In this document: positions 1 to 5,943 of the stretch, in pieces
Numbering within the stretch: the first letter of the stretch is position 1
How the letters are laid out: the number at the start of each line of letters is the position of its first letter
Assembly: GCA_003516955.1 (NCBI GenBank)
Contig: DPBN01000380.1
Location: 1-14,782 of the forward strand
Length of the DNA: 14,782 nucleotides
Direction of reading: 5' to 3'
Origin: Armatimonadota bacterium
GTDB lineage: Bacteria > Armatimonadota > Fimbriimonadia > Fimbriimonadales > Fimbriimonadaceae
Position numbers and translations under genes: made by a program
The notes under the pieces: generated by a model
The model's input: the letters and a program-made list of their open reading frames with translations, nothing else
Databases searched by the model: none
Told to the model about the DNA's origin: nothing

Positions 1-276
1 CCAGGGGCGGTACCCGTCGAACACCACAATTCCATAGCCTTTTGTTTTGAGCCAGCGGTGGGCGCGCAGCAGGGCCTCCGCGGCGGGGCGCTGCAGGAAT
101 GCGCGGGCCTCGGAATAGACCGGCCGGCCAAGGAAGTTGTCCGGCGTGGCGTAGCGGATGTCGAGGCGGATGGTGGAGTCGAGGGCGGCGAGATCGACGA
201 GATCGGGCCTGGCTGTGGCGTTGGGATCAACGGGCGGTTGAGCCAGCAGCGCGAGCAGAGCGAGCGCCAGAACCAT
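1..276 (-). CDS. ddpX: D-alanyl-D-alanine dipeptidase (VanX/DdpX family, peptidase M15D), N-terminal part
   Basis: Seen: 92 codons from ATG at 276 to the left edge, with no stop; the C-terminal part lies outside. Residues ~2-13 are hydrophobic (VLALALLALLAQ), so this is probably an exported protein, although no positive n-region precedes the ATG. Residues 38-54 read RLDIRYATPDNFLGRPV and residues 80-92 read GYGIVVFDGYRPW. Both are hallmark segments of the VanX/DdpX family; the Arg of the YRP motif (R90) matches the conserved active-site-region Arg. Known for the family: zinc hydrolysis of D-Ala-D-Ala, used for peptidoglycan dipeptide salvage or, with VanHA, in glycopeptide resistance. The zinc-binding SxHxxGxAxD motif would lie beyond the window, so activity cannot be judged. 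The frame stays open upstream of 276, but no other in-frame ATG or GTG is evident. It is divergent from the GYF_2 gene, and no van genes are visible. Confidence 0.85.
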   Translation of the reverse strand, partial: MVLALALLALLAQPPVDPNATARPDLVDLAALDSTIRLDIRYATPDNFLGRPVYSEARAFLQRPAAEALLRAHRWLKTKGYGIVVFDGYRPW

Positions 277-386
277 ACTGACGAGTGTACGCGCCGGGGT
301 CTCCTCGCCGCTCTGCGCGGGATGTAAACTGTTTGAGTTCCGGCGCCTGAGCGGTGCAGGCGGGCGCGCGAAAGAAAAGAGGACTT
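277..386. other. Divergent intergenic region
   Basis: Between the dipeptidase start (276) and the GYF_2 start (387). It must hold both promoters, but I see no convincing -10/-35 pair. The only clear element is AGAGG at 378-382 before the GYF_2 ATG. Confidence 0.5.
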
Positions 387-548
387 ATGCAATATCACAT
401 CAGCAGGCAGGGCCAAACCTATGGACCCTATCCTGCCGAAGACGTCAAGAGAATGTTGAGCGAAGGCCGGCTGTTGCCAACCGATCTATGCTGGACGGAA
501 GGCATGGCAGGATGGGAGCCGCTGGGCAAGGTGATGGCGGCGGCCGCA
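387..548 (+). pseudogene. GYF_2 (DUF4339) domain protein, 3'-truncated at a sequence joint
   Basis: Seen: from ATG 387 the protein begins MQYHISRQGQTYGPYPAEDV, continues through a segment LLPTDLCWTEGMAGWEPL and ends in GKVM. This is the typical N-terminal GYF_2 domain (~50 residues: GPY, W.EGM..W.PL). In intact relatives it is followed by a proline-rich linker and membrane segments. The reading frame stays open to 833, but from about 540 onward it lies antisense to a FAD-oxidoreductase start and a GH127 gene, and its residues become an Arg/Ser/Pro-rich string of the kind produced by antisense reading. I therefore end the real gene near 536-548. The start is set by family fit and AGAGG at 378-382; a GTG at 354 would add an atypical basic extension. 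Codon use differs from the right side: 16 of the first 50 codons end in A/T, against 6 of 50 in hisH. Confidence 0.7.
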
Positions 549-595
549 CCCGCCGTCCCGCCCCCGCAAACGATCACGTCGAACGATTCGCTCAT
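533..595 (-). pseudogene. FAD-dependent oxidoreductase, N-terminal fragment only
   Basis: Seen: ATG at 595-593 overlaps the stop of the GH127 gene as ATGA and opens MSESFDVIVCGGGTAGAAAA followed by I. This is a textbook beta-alpha-beta dinucleotide-binding start (GGGxAGxxAA) of FAD-dependent oxidoreductases. After Ile-21 (codon 535-533) the frame continues TLPSGSHPAM instead of the expected helix and acidic strand end. At exactly this point the opposite strand becomes the GYF_2 gene. So the gene is cut off after ~21 residues by the joint at ~533-548. Inference: the intact gene was the next member of the GH127 operon, likely a sugar or polyol oxidoreductase of the type often found beside glycoside hydrolases. 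Substrate cannot be inferred. Confidence 0.72.
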
Positions 596-2505
596 TCCAC
601 CGCCTCCGTGTGCCTCAGCCAAACGCACATCGAGTTGGGGCCGCGGTTGCACCACAGGAAGTACGGGATCATCCGGGCCTCGCGCGGCTCCTCGTCGGAC
701 GTCCCGAGCGGCGCGTACAGGCCGTCGGAGAAGTCCCTCAGCCTCAGCCATCCCCGGACCCGAAGGCCGACCGCTCCGGGGAACAGATCCGTGGCGGGCA
801 CGGCCTCCGCGGGAGTCGCCGGCTCGACGGTGAAGTTCTGCGGAGGCTCGCCCAGGTCGTGCTCCTCCAGGCAGTACACCAGCGGTCCCCTCTGCAGCGC
901 GGTGCGCCCGGCGTCATCCAGAACCATGGGGTGGGCTTCGACCCACGTCGGCGCCATCCCCCAATTGGCGCGGATGCGGTCGCCGTCCTTCCAAACTCTG
1001 CGGAACACCGCGTACCCATCCTGGTACTCGGCAGGCTCGCCATCGTCCGAGACCTCGAACGACACGTCCTCCGCCCAACCCGGGATGCGGACCCGCACTG
1101 CGAACTCGGTCGGCCTGTCGAGCCGGAACGCCAGCTCGAAGTCGTCCTTCCATGGGTACTCGCCCTTGGCCGACACGGAGACGGCGGAGCCACCCAGGTT
1201 CAGCTCGGTCTCGAAGCCGATCGGCAGGTGAACCCAGAGCTCGTCTTCGCTGGCGCCGACGGCCAGCGAGCCGACCTGCCCGATCATCCGCGCCACGTTC
1301 GGCGGGCAACACGCGCACAGGAACCAAGGCGTCCGGCGATGCTGCCCGCGACTCTCGAGCGGGTTCGGGTAGAAGAACGACTCGCCGTCCAACCCGATGC
1401 CGCTCAGCGCGCCGTTGTACAGCCCGAGCTCGACGATGTCCGCGTACTGGGAGTCGCCCGTCGCCTCGAGCATCCTTTGCCCCCAAAGGAGGAACCCGAT
1501 GGCCGCGCAGGTTTCGGCGTAGGCGTTCAGGTTGGGCAGATCGTAGTCCTTGGTGAAGCCCTCGTTGCTCGCGCTCGCGCCGACGCCCCCCGTAAGGTAC
1601 ATGCGCTTCGTCACCAAGGCCTGCCACACCCTCTCCAGCGCCTCCTCCAGCTGCCGGTCGCCACGGTCCATGGCGACCTGGGTGGCGCCGGCGTACAGGT
1701 ACATCGCTCGGACGGCGTGTCCGACGACATCCGTGTGCTGGCGGATCGGCAGATGGTCCTGGCAGTACTCGCCGTTGTAGACGCCGTTCCGCAGGAGGGC
1801 GTGGCGGGGATGGTCGTTGACCGCCATCGCTTCTTCGTCCTCGAGCTCCCTCTCGAATGGGCTGGGCCGCTGGCCGCGCTGATCGATCATCCAAGCTGCG
1901 AACTCGCGGTAAGAGGCGTCCCCGGTCACTTCGGCGAGGCGGACGAGGGCGGTCTCCAGCTCCTCGTGGCCGCAGTAGCCGACCCGCTTGCCGGGGCCGA
2001 ACACGGAGCGGATGTTCTCCACGTTCCGCACGGCGACGTCCAGCAGCGCCGTCTGGCCGAGGTTCTCCGCTAGGGCGCAGGCCGCCTCGACGAGGTGCCC
2101 CGAGCAGTACATCTCGTGCAACGCCGCAAGGTTGCGGTAGCGGAGTTGGGGATGCTTGAGCTGGATGAAGGTATTGAGGTAGCCGTCCGGCTCCTGCGCC
2201 GCGGCGATCTTGGCCACCGTCTCGTCGATCAGCGCCTGAACCTCGGTCGAGGGGCGGATGGCTTGGGCGTAGGCGGCGGCCTCCAGCCATTTGTAGACGT
2301 CGCTGTCGTTGAAGAACAGCCCCTCGAATCTGCCGGATTTGGCCGCGGCTCTCTCGAAGTTGGCGATCCGGCCGGTTTCCATCAGCTGCTGGTGGATGTG
2401 GGGGATCGTGCGCCGGCACAGAGTGTCCTGCCAGACGGACCAGAACGGATCGGTGACACGAATCTGCTTGGGAAGCAGGTTGCGGAAGCGACGCTGGAAG
2501 CTCAT
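592..2505 (-). CDS. Beta-L-arabinofuranosidase, GH127 family (DUF1680)
   Basis: Seen: 637 codons, full length for the family (~600-650), with no signal peptide, so probably cytoplasmic. The (alpha/alpha) barrel part holds E315 in the segment GASASNEGFTKD (matching the acid/base Glu of HypBA1), E331 and C333 in YAETCAAIG, and the Cys pair C399-C400 in LCACCPPN. Together E331, C333, C399 and C400 form the zinc site in which one Cys is the nucleophile, so the full catalytic set is present. The C-terminal beta-sandwich ends NRGPNSMCVWLRHTEAVE. Known for the family: release of L-arabinofuranose from beta-1,2-linked arabino-oligosaccharides; close relatives act on other L-sugars or related linkages, so exact specificity is open. 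It lies 131 nt downstream of sucD on the same strand, and its TGA overlaps the start of a FAD oxidoreductase (ATGA), indicating translational coupling. No strong Shine-Dalgarno sequence precedes the ATG. Confidence 0.92.
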   Translation of the reverse strand: MSFQRRFRNLLPKQIRVTDPFWSVWQDTLCRRTIPHIHQQLMETGRIANFERAAAKSGRFEGLFFNDSDVYKWLEAAAYAQAIRPSTEVQALIDETVAKIAAAQEPDGYLNTFIQLKHPQLRYRNLAALHEMYCSGHLVEAACALAENLGQTALLDVAVRNVENIRSVFGPGKRVGYCGHEELETALVRLAEVTGDASYREFAAWMIDQRGQRPSPFERELEDEEAMAVNDHPRHALLRNGVYNGEYCQDHLPIRQHTDVVGHAVRAMYLYAGATQVAMDRGDRQLEEALERVWQALVTKRMYLTGGVGASASNEGFTKDYDLPNLNAYAETCAAIGFLLWGQRMLEATGDSQYADIVELGLYNGALSGIGLDGESFFYPNPLESRGQHRRTPWFLCACCPPNVARMIGQVGSLAVGASEDELWVHLPIGFETELNLGGSAVSVSAKGEYPWKDDFELAFRLDRPTEFAVRVRIPGWAEDVSFEVSDDGEPAEYQDGYAVFRRVWKDGDRIRANWGMAPTWVEAHPMVLDDAGRTALQRGPLVYCLEEHDLGEPPQNFTVEPATPAEAVPATDLFPGAVGLRVRGWLRLRDFSDGLYAPLGTSDEEPREARMIPYFLWCNRGPNSMCVWLRHTEAVE

Positions 2506-2521
2506 AGGACGACCCGAGCCC

Positions 2522-2551
2522 CACTATAGCTAGGTCCGGGGGCACCGCGCA
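2522..2551 (-). promoter_or_regulatory. Candidate promoter for the GH127 gene
   Basis: Reading the minus strand, TATAGT (2527-2522) is a 5/6 match to the sigma70 -10 box. A weak TTGCGC lies 18 nt upstream. The predicted start would fall around 2515, leaving a leader of only ~10 nt before the ATG at 2505 and no Shine-Dalgarno sequence. This is suggestive only: the -35 match is 3/6 and GH127 could also be transcribed from sucD. Confidence 0.35.
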
Positions 2552-2636
2552 AGCGGAAACCCCCGGTGCGGGTCGTGCCCGTTTTTCCGAGCCCGCGCCG
2601 GGGGGGCGCTTGGAACCTCTTGTCCCTTCCCGCCGT

Positions 2637-3518
2637 TCAGCGCGCCTTCGCGAGCGCCTCCCGGACGAGTTCCGGAATGGAGGCCGTGTCCGAGGGAACC
2701 GGCACGCCCGCCGCCTCGAGCGCGGCCACCTTCGACTCCGGCGTGCCCTTGCCGCCGCTGATGATCGCGCCCGCGTGCCCCATCCGCTTGCCGGGAGGCG
2801 CCGTGCGCCCGCTGATGAAGGCCACCACCGGCTTGGTCATCTCCTTGCGGATGTACTCGGCGGCGATCTCCTCGTCCGAGCCGCCGATCTCCCCCACCAT
2901 CACCACGACCTTGGTCGCGGGATCGGCCTCGAACATCTGGAGGACGTCGAGGAACCGCGTGCCGGGCAGCGGGTCGCCACCGATCCCGACGGCGGTCGTC
3001 TGGCCCAGTCCGGCCCGGGTGAGCTCCCAGACGATCTCGTAGGTCAGGGTGCCGGACCGGCTGACCATGCCCACGGGTCCGGGCGTGAAGATGTGGCCGG
3101 GCATGATGCCCAGCTTGGCCTCGCCCGGGGTGATGATTCCGGCGCAGTTGCCGCCGAGCAGGCGCGTCCTGCCGTTCGCCTTCAGACGGTTGACGGCGCG
3201 GACCATGTCCTGCACCGGGATGCCTTCGGTGATGGCAACGACGAACGGAAGGCCGGCGTCCTCGCACTCGAGGATCGAGTCCGCCGCGAAGGGTGGAGGC
3301 ACGAAGATCAGGCCCGCGTTGGCCCCCGTCCTTTCGACGGCCTCGCGGACCGTGTCGAACACGGGGACGCCGAGATGCTCGGTGCCGCCCTTGCCGGGCG
3401 TGACTCCGGCGACGACCTGGGTGCCGTAGGCGATCATCTGGCTGGTATGGAACGCGCCCTCGCGGCCCGTCATGCCACAGACGACGACCTTGGTGTTCTT
3501 GTCAACGAGAATGGACAT
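2637..3518 (-). CDS. sucD: Succinyl-CoA synthetase (ADP/GDP-forming), alpha subunit
   Basis: Seen: 293 codons, the normal length. The N-terminal CoA-binding fold opens [20 protein letters not shown] with the family pattern GMTGxxGxFHTxQMIxYGTxVVxGVTPGK. The central part has [12 protein letters not shown] and [15 protein letters not shown]. The phosphohistidine is H248 in [17 protein letters not shown]. Role: with SucC it interconverts succinyl-CoA and succinate with substrate-level phosphorylation in the TCA cycle; the alpha subunit carries CoA and the phospho-His. Oddity: sucC normally precedes sucD, but the upstream side here is a divergent riboswitch/his region and the downstream side is GH127, so the beta subunit must be encoded elsewhere. 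The start ATG 3518 gives the canonical N-terminus. A small hairpin lies in the leader. Confidence 0.97.
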   Translation of the reverse strand: MSILVDKNTKVVVCGMTGREGAFHTSQMIAYGTQVVAGVTPGKGGTEHLGVPVFDTVREAVERTGANAGLIFVPPPFAADSILECEDAGLPFVVAITEGIPVQDMVRAVNRLKANGRTRLLGGNCAGIITPGEAKLGIMPGHIFTPGPVGMVSRSGTLTYEIVWELTRAGLGQTTAVGIGGDPLPGTRFLDVLQMFEADPATKVVVMVGEIGGSDEEIAAEYIRKEMTKPVVAFISGRTAPPGKRMGHAGAIISGGKGTPESKVAALEAAGVPVPSDTASIPELVREALAKAR

Positions 3519-3540
3519 GGAATGTTGATTCGCTCCGTTG

Positions 3541-3555
3541 CGCCTTTCAGAGGCG
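3541..3555. repeat. Small inverted repeat upstream of sucD
   Basis: CGCCT-TTCAG-AGGCG forms a perfect 5-bp stem with a 5-nt loop, 22 nt upstream of the sucD start on the minus strand. It could be a leader hairpin or a small operator; chance is not excluded. Confidence 0.3.
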
Positions 3556-3646
3556 GGGTTTGCACCATCCTACCGCAGGGAGGGGCCGTGGCTGATTCTG
3601 CGCACGGAATCTCGTCCCAACGGTCGCCTTTTCCGTCCGTCTCGGG

Positions 3647-3652
3647 TATCCT
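3647..3652 (+). promoter_or_regulatory. Candidate -10 box for the riboswitch/his transcript
   Basis: TATCCT lies 23 nt upstream of the P1 helix of the c-di-AMP aptamer, which would place transcription start near 3659-3660 and include the whole aptamer. No recognisable -35 box is found at 16-18 nt spacing (sequence there is TCGCCT-like), so this call rests on the -10 match and position. Confidence 0.35.
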
Positions 3653-3675
3653 ATCGGCACGGTCCGAGAGGGCCG

Positions 3676-3789
3676 TCGTCGAACCGCCGGCGCGCGCCGG
3701 TGGACGGGGGAACCGAACTCTGGGGTGAATGGGGCGCCGGCCCCTAGGGTAGCTCTTGGCCCGAACCCGTCAGCTAACCCCGTAGATGA
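3676..3789 (+). ncRNA. c-di-AMP riboswitch (ydaO/yuaA class) aptamer
   Basis: Seen: the conserved blocks of the class appear in order: ACGGGGGAACC (3704-3714), TGGGGTGAAT (3721-3730), AGGG (3746-3749) and GAACCCGTCAGCTAAC (3763-3778). Pairing fits the known fold. P1 is TCGTC 3676-3680 with GATGA 3785-3789 (one G-U). The next closing helix is ACGGGG 3704-3709 with CCCCGT 3778-3783. Side hairpins are CCGCCGGC/GCCGGTGG at 3684-3703 (loop GCGC) and GGGGC/GCCCC at 3731-3744. GGG 3747-3749 pairs with CCC near 3760-3762. Known for the class: binds two c-di-AMP and usually turns off genes for cell-wall hydrolases, potassium uptake or osmolyte transport. Here the next plus-strand gene is hisB, 226 nt downstream. 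GATGA of P1 can also pair with TCATC at 3812-3816, a possible anti-P1 arm. Confidence 0.93.
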
Positions 3790-3818
3790 AGCGGGAGTCG
3801 ATACGTTGCCATCATCTC

Positions 3819-3833
3819 GCCGGGAGAACCGGC
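3819..3833 (+). repeat. Leader hairpin 1 after the riboswitch
   Basis: GCCGG-GAGAA-CCGGC gives a perfect 5-bp stem with a purine pentaloop, directly 3' of the possible anti-P1 sequence TCATC. It may be part of the expression platform. Confidence 0.35.
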
Positions 3834-3844
3834 TTGGGTGGGCA

Positions 3845-3899
3845 TCGCCATCGACCCAACGCCAGTAAGGTTGCGGGTGCGGAGCCAGGTCGATGGCGA
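3845..3899 (+). repeat. Leader inverted repeat, 12-bp perfect stem
   Basis: TCGCCATCGACC (3845-3856) is the exact reverse complement of GGTCGATGGCGA (3888-3899). The 31-nt interior holds a nested CAAC/GTTG helix (3857-3860 with 3870-3873). A 12-bp exact stem between an aptamer and the next gene is unlikely by chance and argues for a structured leader RNA. Confidence 0.6.
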
Positions 3900-3931
3900 C
3901 CGAACTTCCCCCGCAGCGGCGAGCACCTCCT

Positions 3932-3964
3932 GTTGGGGGCCCCGCCCTCGGGCGGGGCCCCAAC
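3932..3964 (+). terminator. Strong GC hairpin before hisB, candidate riboswitch terminator
   Basis: GTTGGGG(G)CCCCGCCC on the left (3932-3947) pairs with GGGCGGGGCCCCAAC on the right (3950-3964), 15 base pairs with one bulged G and a tight CTCG turn. Only TT follows the stem (ACTTCCC), so it lacks a proper U-tract. It is the strongest hairpin in the leader, 52 nt before hisB, and would be the natural candidate for regulated termination or translational masking. Its near-symmetry makes it equally stable on the minus strand. Confidence 0.5.
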
Positions 3965-4015
3965 TTCCCAGCCCGGATGCGCGATGCGCACGGGCGTTCT
4001 GTCAAACTGGTGTCC

Positions 4016-4621
4016 ATGAGCCAGGGTGCCAAGGGCGTGCGGTTCGCCGAGCTGTTCCGTGAGTCGAACGAGACCCGCGTCAGCGTCGTGCTGGACCTGG
4101 ACGGAGGAACGAAGCAGGACATCACCACCGGCATCGGTTTCCTGGACCATATGCTCACGCTCATGGCCTTCCACGGGTGTCTCGACGCCGGCATCGAGGC
4201 CGAGGGCGACCTGAACGTGGACGACCACCACACCGCCGAGGACGTGGGCATCGTGCTGGGCCGCGCCCTCCGCGAGGCCCTGGCGGAATCGGAGCCCATC
4301 GAGAGGTTCGGCGACGCGGCCGTGCCGATGGACGAGGCCCTTGTTCTGGCCGCCCTCGACTTCAGCGGCCGGGGCATGCTGTTCTTCGACCACCAGTTCC
4401 GGCGCGAGAAGCTCGGCGAGCTGTCCACCGAGTGCATCCGGGAGTTCCTCCGCGCCTTCGCCGCCCACGCAGGGATGACGCTCCACGTCCGCGTCTTGGC
4501 CGGCGCCAACGACCACCACATTGCCGAAGCGATCTTCAAGGCGGTCGGCCTGGCGCTGCACCGCGCGACGCGAAGGAAGGACCGGCCCGGGTCGACCTCC
4601 ACCAAGGGGACCATCGATTGA
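4016..4621 (+). CDS. hisB: Imidazoleglycerol-phosphate dehydratase
   Basis: Seen: 201 codons, the usual monofunctional size (~195-200). Motifs in order: GIGFLDHML (H45), DDHHTAEDVGI (H71, H72, E75), RFGDAAVPMDEAL, DHHIAEAIFKAVGLAL (H167, H168, E171) and the C-terminal STSTKGTID. The His/Glu repeats are the two Mn-binding half-sites. Role: dehydration of imidazole glycerol phosphate to imidazole acetol phosphate in histidine synthesis; family members form 24-mers. The start ATG 4016 fits the family N-terminus; an in-frame GTG at 4010 is an alternative, and the frame is open much further upstream without homology. No clear Shine-Dalgarno sequence is present, which is notable as it sits below a riboswitch and hairpins. 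The stop overlaps the hisH start (TTGA). Confidence 0.96.
   Translation: MSQGAKGVRFAELFRESNETRVSVVLDLDGGTKQDITTGIGFLDHMLTLMAFHGCLDAGIEAEGDLNVDDHHTAEDVGIVLGRALREALAESEPIERFGDAAVPMDEALVLAALDFSGRGMLFFDHQFRREKLGELSTECIREFLRAFAAHAGMTLHVRVLAGANDHHIAEAIFKAVGLALHRATRRKDRPGSTSTKGTID
4604..4620 (+). promoter_or_regulatory. Ribosome binding site deciding the TTG start of hisH
   Basis: AAGGGGA at 4604-4610 lies 7 nt before TTG 4618-4620. This TTG gives the exact family N-terminus (M)IVVLDYGMGN and overlaps the hisB stop as TTGA, so a TTG start is preferred over any later ATG. Confidence 0.7.
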
Positions 4622-5208
4622 TCGTCGTTCTGGACTACGGGATGGGCAACCTGCCCAACGTCATGCGGGCCGTTCGGCACCTCGGATTCGATTGCCGGAT
4701 TGCCACCGACCTCTCGGGCGCGAGCAAGGCGATCCTGCCGGGCGTGGGCGCATTCGGCGCGGCCATGCGGCGCTTGGAGCCCCTCCGCGCCGAGCTGGAG
4801 CGCTTCGTGGAGCGCGGCAGGCCGCTGCTCGGCATCTGCCTCGGCCAGCAGCTTCTGTTCGAGCGGAGCGAAGAGCTGGGCGAGCACGAGGGCTTGGGCT
4901 TCCTGCGTGGCACGGTGCGCTACTTCCCGAAGCTTCCCGGACTCAAGGTTCCCCACATGGGTTGGAACGAGATCCGCTTCGTGAAGGACACGCCTATGGC
5001 TGCCGGCTTCCCGGAAGGCGGCCAGGTGTACTTCGTGCACTCGCTCTTCACCGAGTGCTCCGAGCCGGAGGACGTCGCGGCCGTGAGCGAGCACGGCGTG
5101 CGCTTCGCGGCGGCTGTGTGTAGCGGCAACCTGTGGGGCATGCAGTTCCATCCCGAGAAGAGCGGCTCGGTCGGGCTCGCACTCCTTAGGAGGTTTCTCG
5201 AATGGTGA
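4618..5208 (+). CDS. hisH: Imidazole glycerol phosphate synthase, glutamine amidotransferase subunit
   Basis: Seen: 196 codons from a TTG start, normal length. The class I amidotransferase triad is complete: C74 in GICLGQQLLF, H178 and E180 in MQFHPEKSG. The N-terminus VVLDYGMGNLPNV and PGVGAFGAAM are family segments, as is KVPHMGWNEI near residue 110. Role: hydrolyses glutamine and channels ammonia to HisF, which makes IGP and AICAR. HisF itself is not in the window. Overlaps hisB by TTGA and hisA by 7 nt, so the three genes are translationally coupled. A small difference from many homologues is GQQ instead of GMQ after the nucleophile elbow. Confidence 0.95.
   Translation: MIVVLDYGMGNLPNVMRAVRHLGFDCRIATDLSGASKAILPGVGAFGAAMRRLEPLRAELERFVERGRPLLGICLGQQLLFERSEELGEHEGLGFLRGTVRYFPKLPGLKVPHMGWNEIRFVKDTPMAAGFPEGGQVYFVHSLFTECSEPEDVAAVSEHGVRFAAAVCSGNLWGMQFHPEKSGSVGLALLRRFLEW
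5188..5204 (+). promoter_or_regulatory. Strong Shine-Dalgarno of hisA inside hisH
   Basis: AGGAGG (5188-5193) with 8 nt to ATG 5202 lies within the last codons of hisH. It is among the clearest ribosome binding sites in the window and fixes the hisA start. Confidence 0.8.
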
Positions 5209-5933
5209 TCCTGCCGGCGATCGATCTGCTGGAGGGCAGGTGCGTGCGACTTCGGCAGGGCGACTACGCCCAGCGGACCGAGTACGGGGACGACCCGCTG
5301 CGGGTGGCGCTGGCGTATCGCGATGCCGGCGCGGCTTGGGTGCACATCGTGGATCTGAATGGCGCCCGGTCGGGCTCTCCCAGCCCGCGCCATCTTCGGA
5401 CGGTGGCAGAGCTCGCCCGTGAATCGGGCCTGAGCGTGCAGTTCGGCGGCGGGATCAAGTCGCGCGCGGCGGTGGAAGAGGCTCTGGCAGCGGGCGTCCG
5501 GCGGTTCGTGATCGGTTCCGCGCTGGCGCGGGACCCCGATCTGGCCGCGTGGTGCTTCGAGCGCTACCCGGAAGAGGCCGTGGGTGGGATCGACTGCAAG
5601 GACGGGCGCGTGGCAACGCACGGCTGGACGCAGGATTCCGGCCGGGCGGCGGAGGACCTGGCGAGGGTCGCCGCGAGGCTGGGAGCCAGGCGGCTCGTCG
5701 TCACGGACATCGCTACGGACGGCATGCTGGCCGGACCGAACCTGGACTTGCTCCGGCGGGTCCATCAGGCGGCCGCCCTGCCCGTCATCGCGAGCGGGGG
5801 CGTCTCCTGCCTGGACGACCTCCGCGCCCTGGCGGCCTTGGGAAGCGCCATCGAGGGTGCGATCGTCGGAAAGGCGCTGTACGAGGGCCGATTCTCGCTG
5901 ACGGAAGCCCTAGCGGCGGTTTCAATGGTCTAA
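5202..5933 (+). CDS. hisA: Phosphoribosylformimino-AICAR ribotide isomerase
   Basis: Seen: 243 codons, normal (beta/alpha)8 barrel size. D8 in ILPAIDLLEG is the catalytic base position. D131 in GGIDCKDGRVATHGW matches the general-acid Asp of T. maritima HisA, and T168 in VVTDIATDGMLAGPN matches its catalytic-loop Thr. Phosphate-binding segments are FGGGIKS (81-87) and ASGGVSCLDDL near 210. Role: Amadori-type isomerisation of ProFAR to PRFAR, the substrate of HisF/HisH. R/W signatures of the dual HisA/PriA type cannot be decided by eye. The start follows a strong AGGAGG and overlaps the hisH stop. The stop is followed after 10 nt by a small membrane-protein gene, probably on the same transcript. 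Confidence 0.96.
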   Translation: MVILPAIDLLEGRCVRLRQGDYAQRTEYGDDPLRVALAYRDAGAAWVHIVDLNGARSGSPSPRHLRTVAELARESGLSVQFGGGIKSRAAVEEALAAGVRRFVIGSALARDPDLAAWCFERYPEEAVGGIDCKDGRVATHGWTQDSGRAAEDLARVAARLGARRLVVTDIATDGMLAGPNLDLLRRVHQAAALPVIASGGVSCLDDLRALAALGSAIEGAIVGKALYEGRFSLTEALAAVSMV

Positions 5934-5943
5934 ACTGAAGCCG

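Noticed and set aside
58..327. Plus-strand open frame over the dipeptidase gene
   Set aside because: Antisense shadow of the well-conserved DdpX reading.
354..386. Upstream GTG start for the GYF_2 protein
   Set aside because: Would add a basic extension not seen in the family; the ATG at 387 has AGAGG before it and gives the typical N-terminus.
549..833. Continuation of the GYF_2 reading frame over the GH127 3' end
   Set aside because: Arg/Ser/Pro-rich string antisense to well-conserved GH127 sequence; treated as read-through past the joint.
2569..2585. CGGG-TCGTG-CCCG followed by TTTTT as a plus-strand terminator
   Set aside because: Only a 4-5 bp stem and no plus-strand gene ends nearby; in the direction of the minus-strand genes the T run is on the wrong side.
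2595..2609. GCGCC/GGCGC stem after sucD as a terminator
   Set aside because: Stem of 5 bp within a G run and no U-tract on the minus strand; sucD and GH127 may be co-transcribed.
3893..4015. N-terminal extension of hisB to ATG 3893
   Set aside because: The extension covers the 15-bp hairpin, has no similarity to HisB and would exceed the usual length.
3790..4015. T-box or classical His attenuator
   Set aside because: No T-box sequence and no run of His codons as in his leader peptides; the recognised element is the c-di-AMP aptamer.
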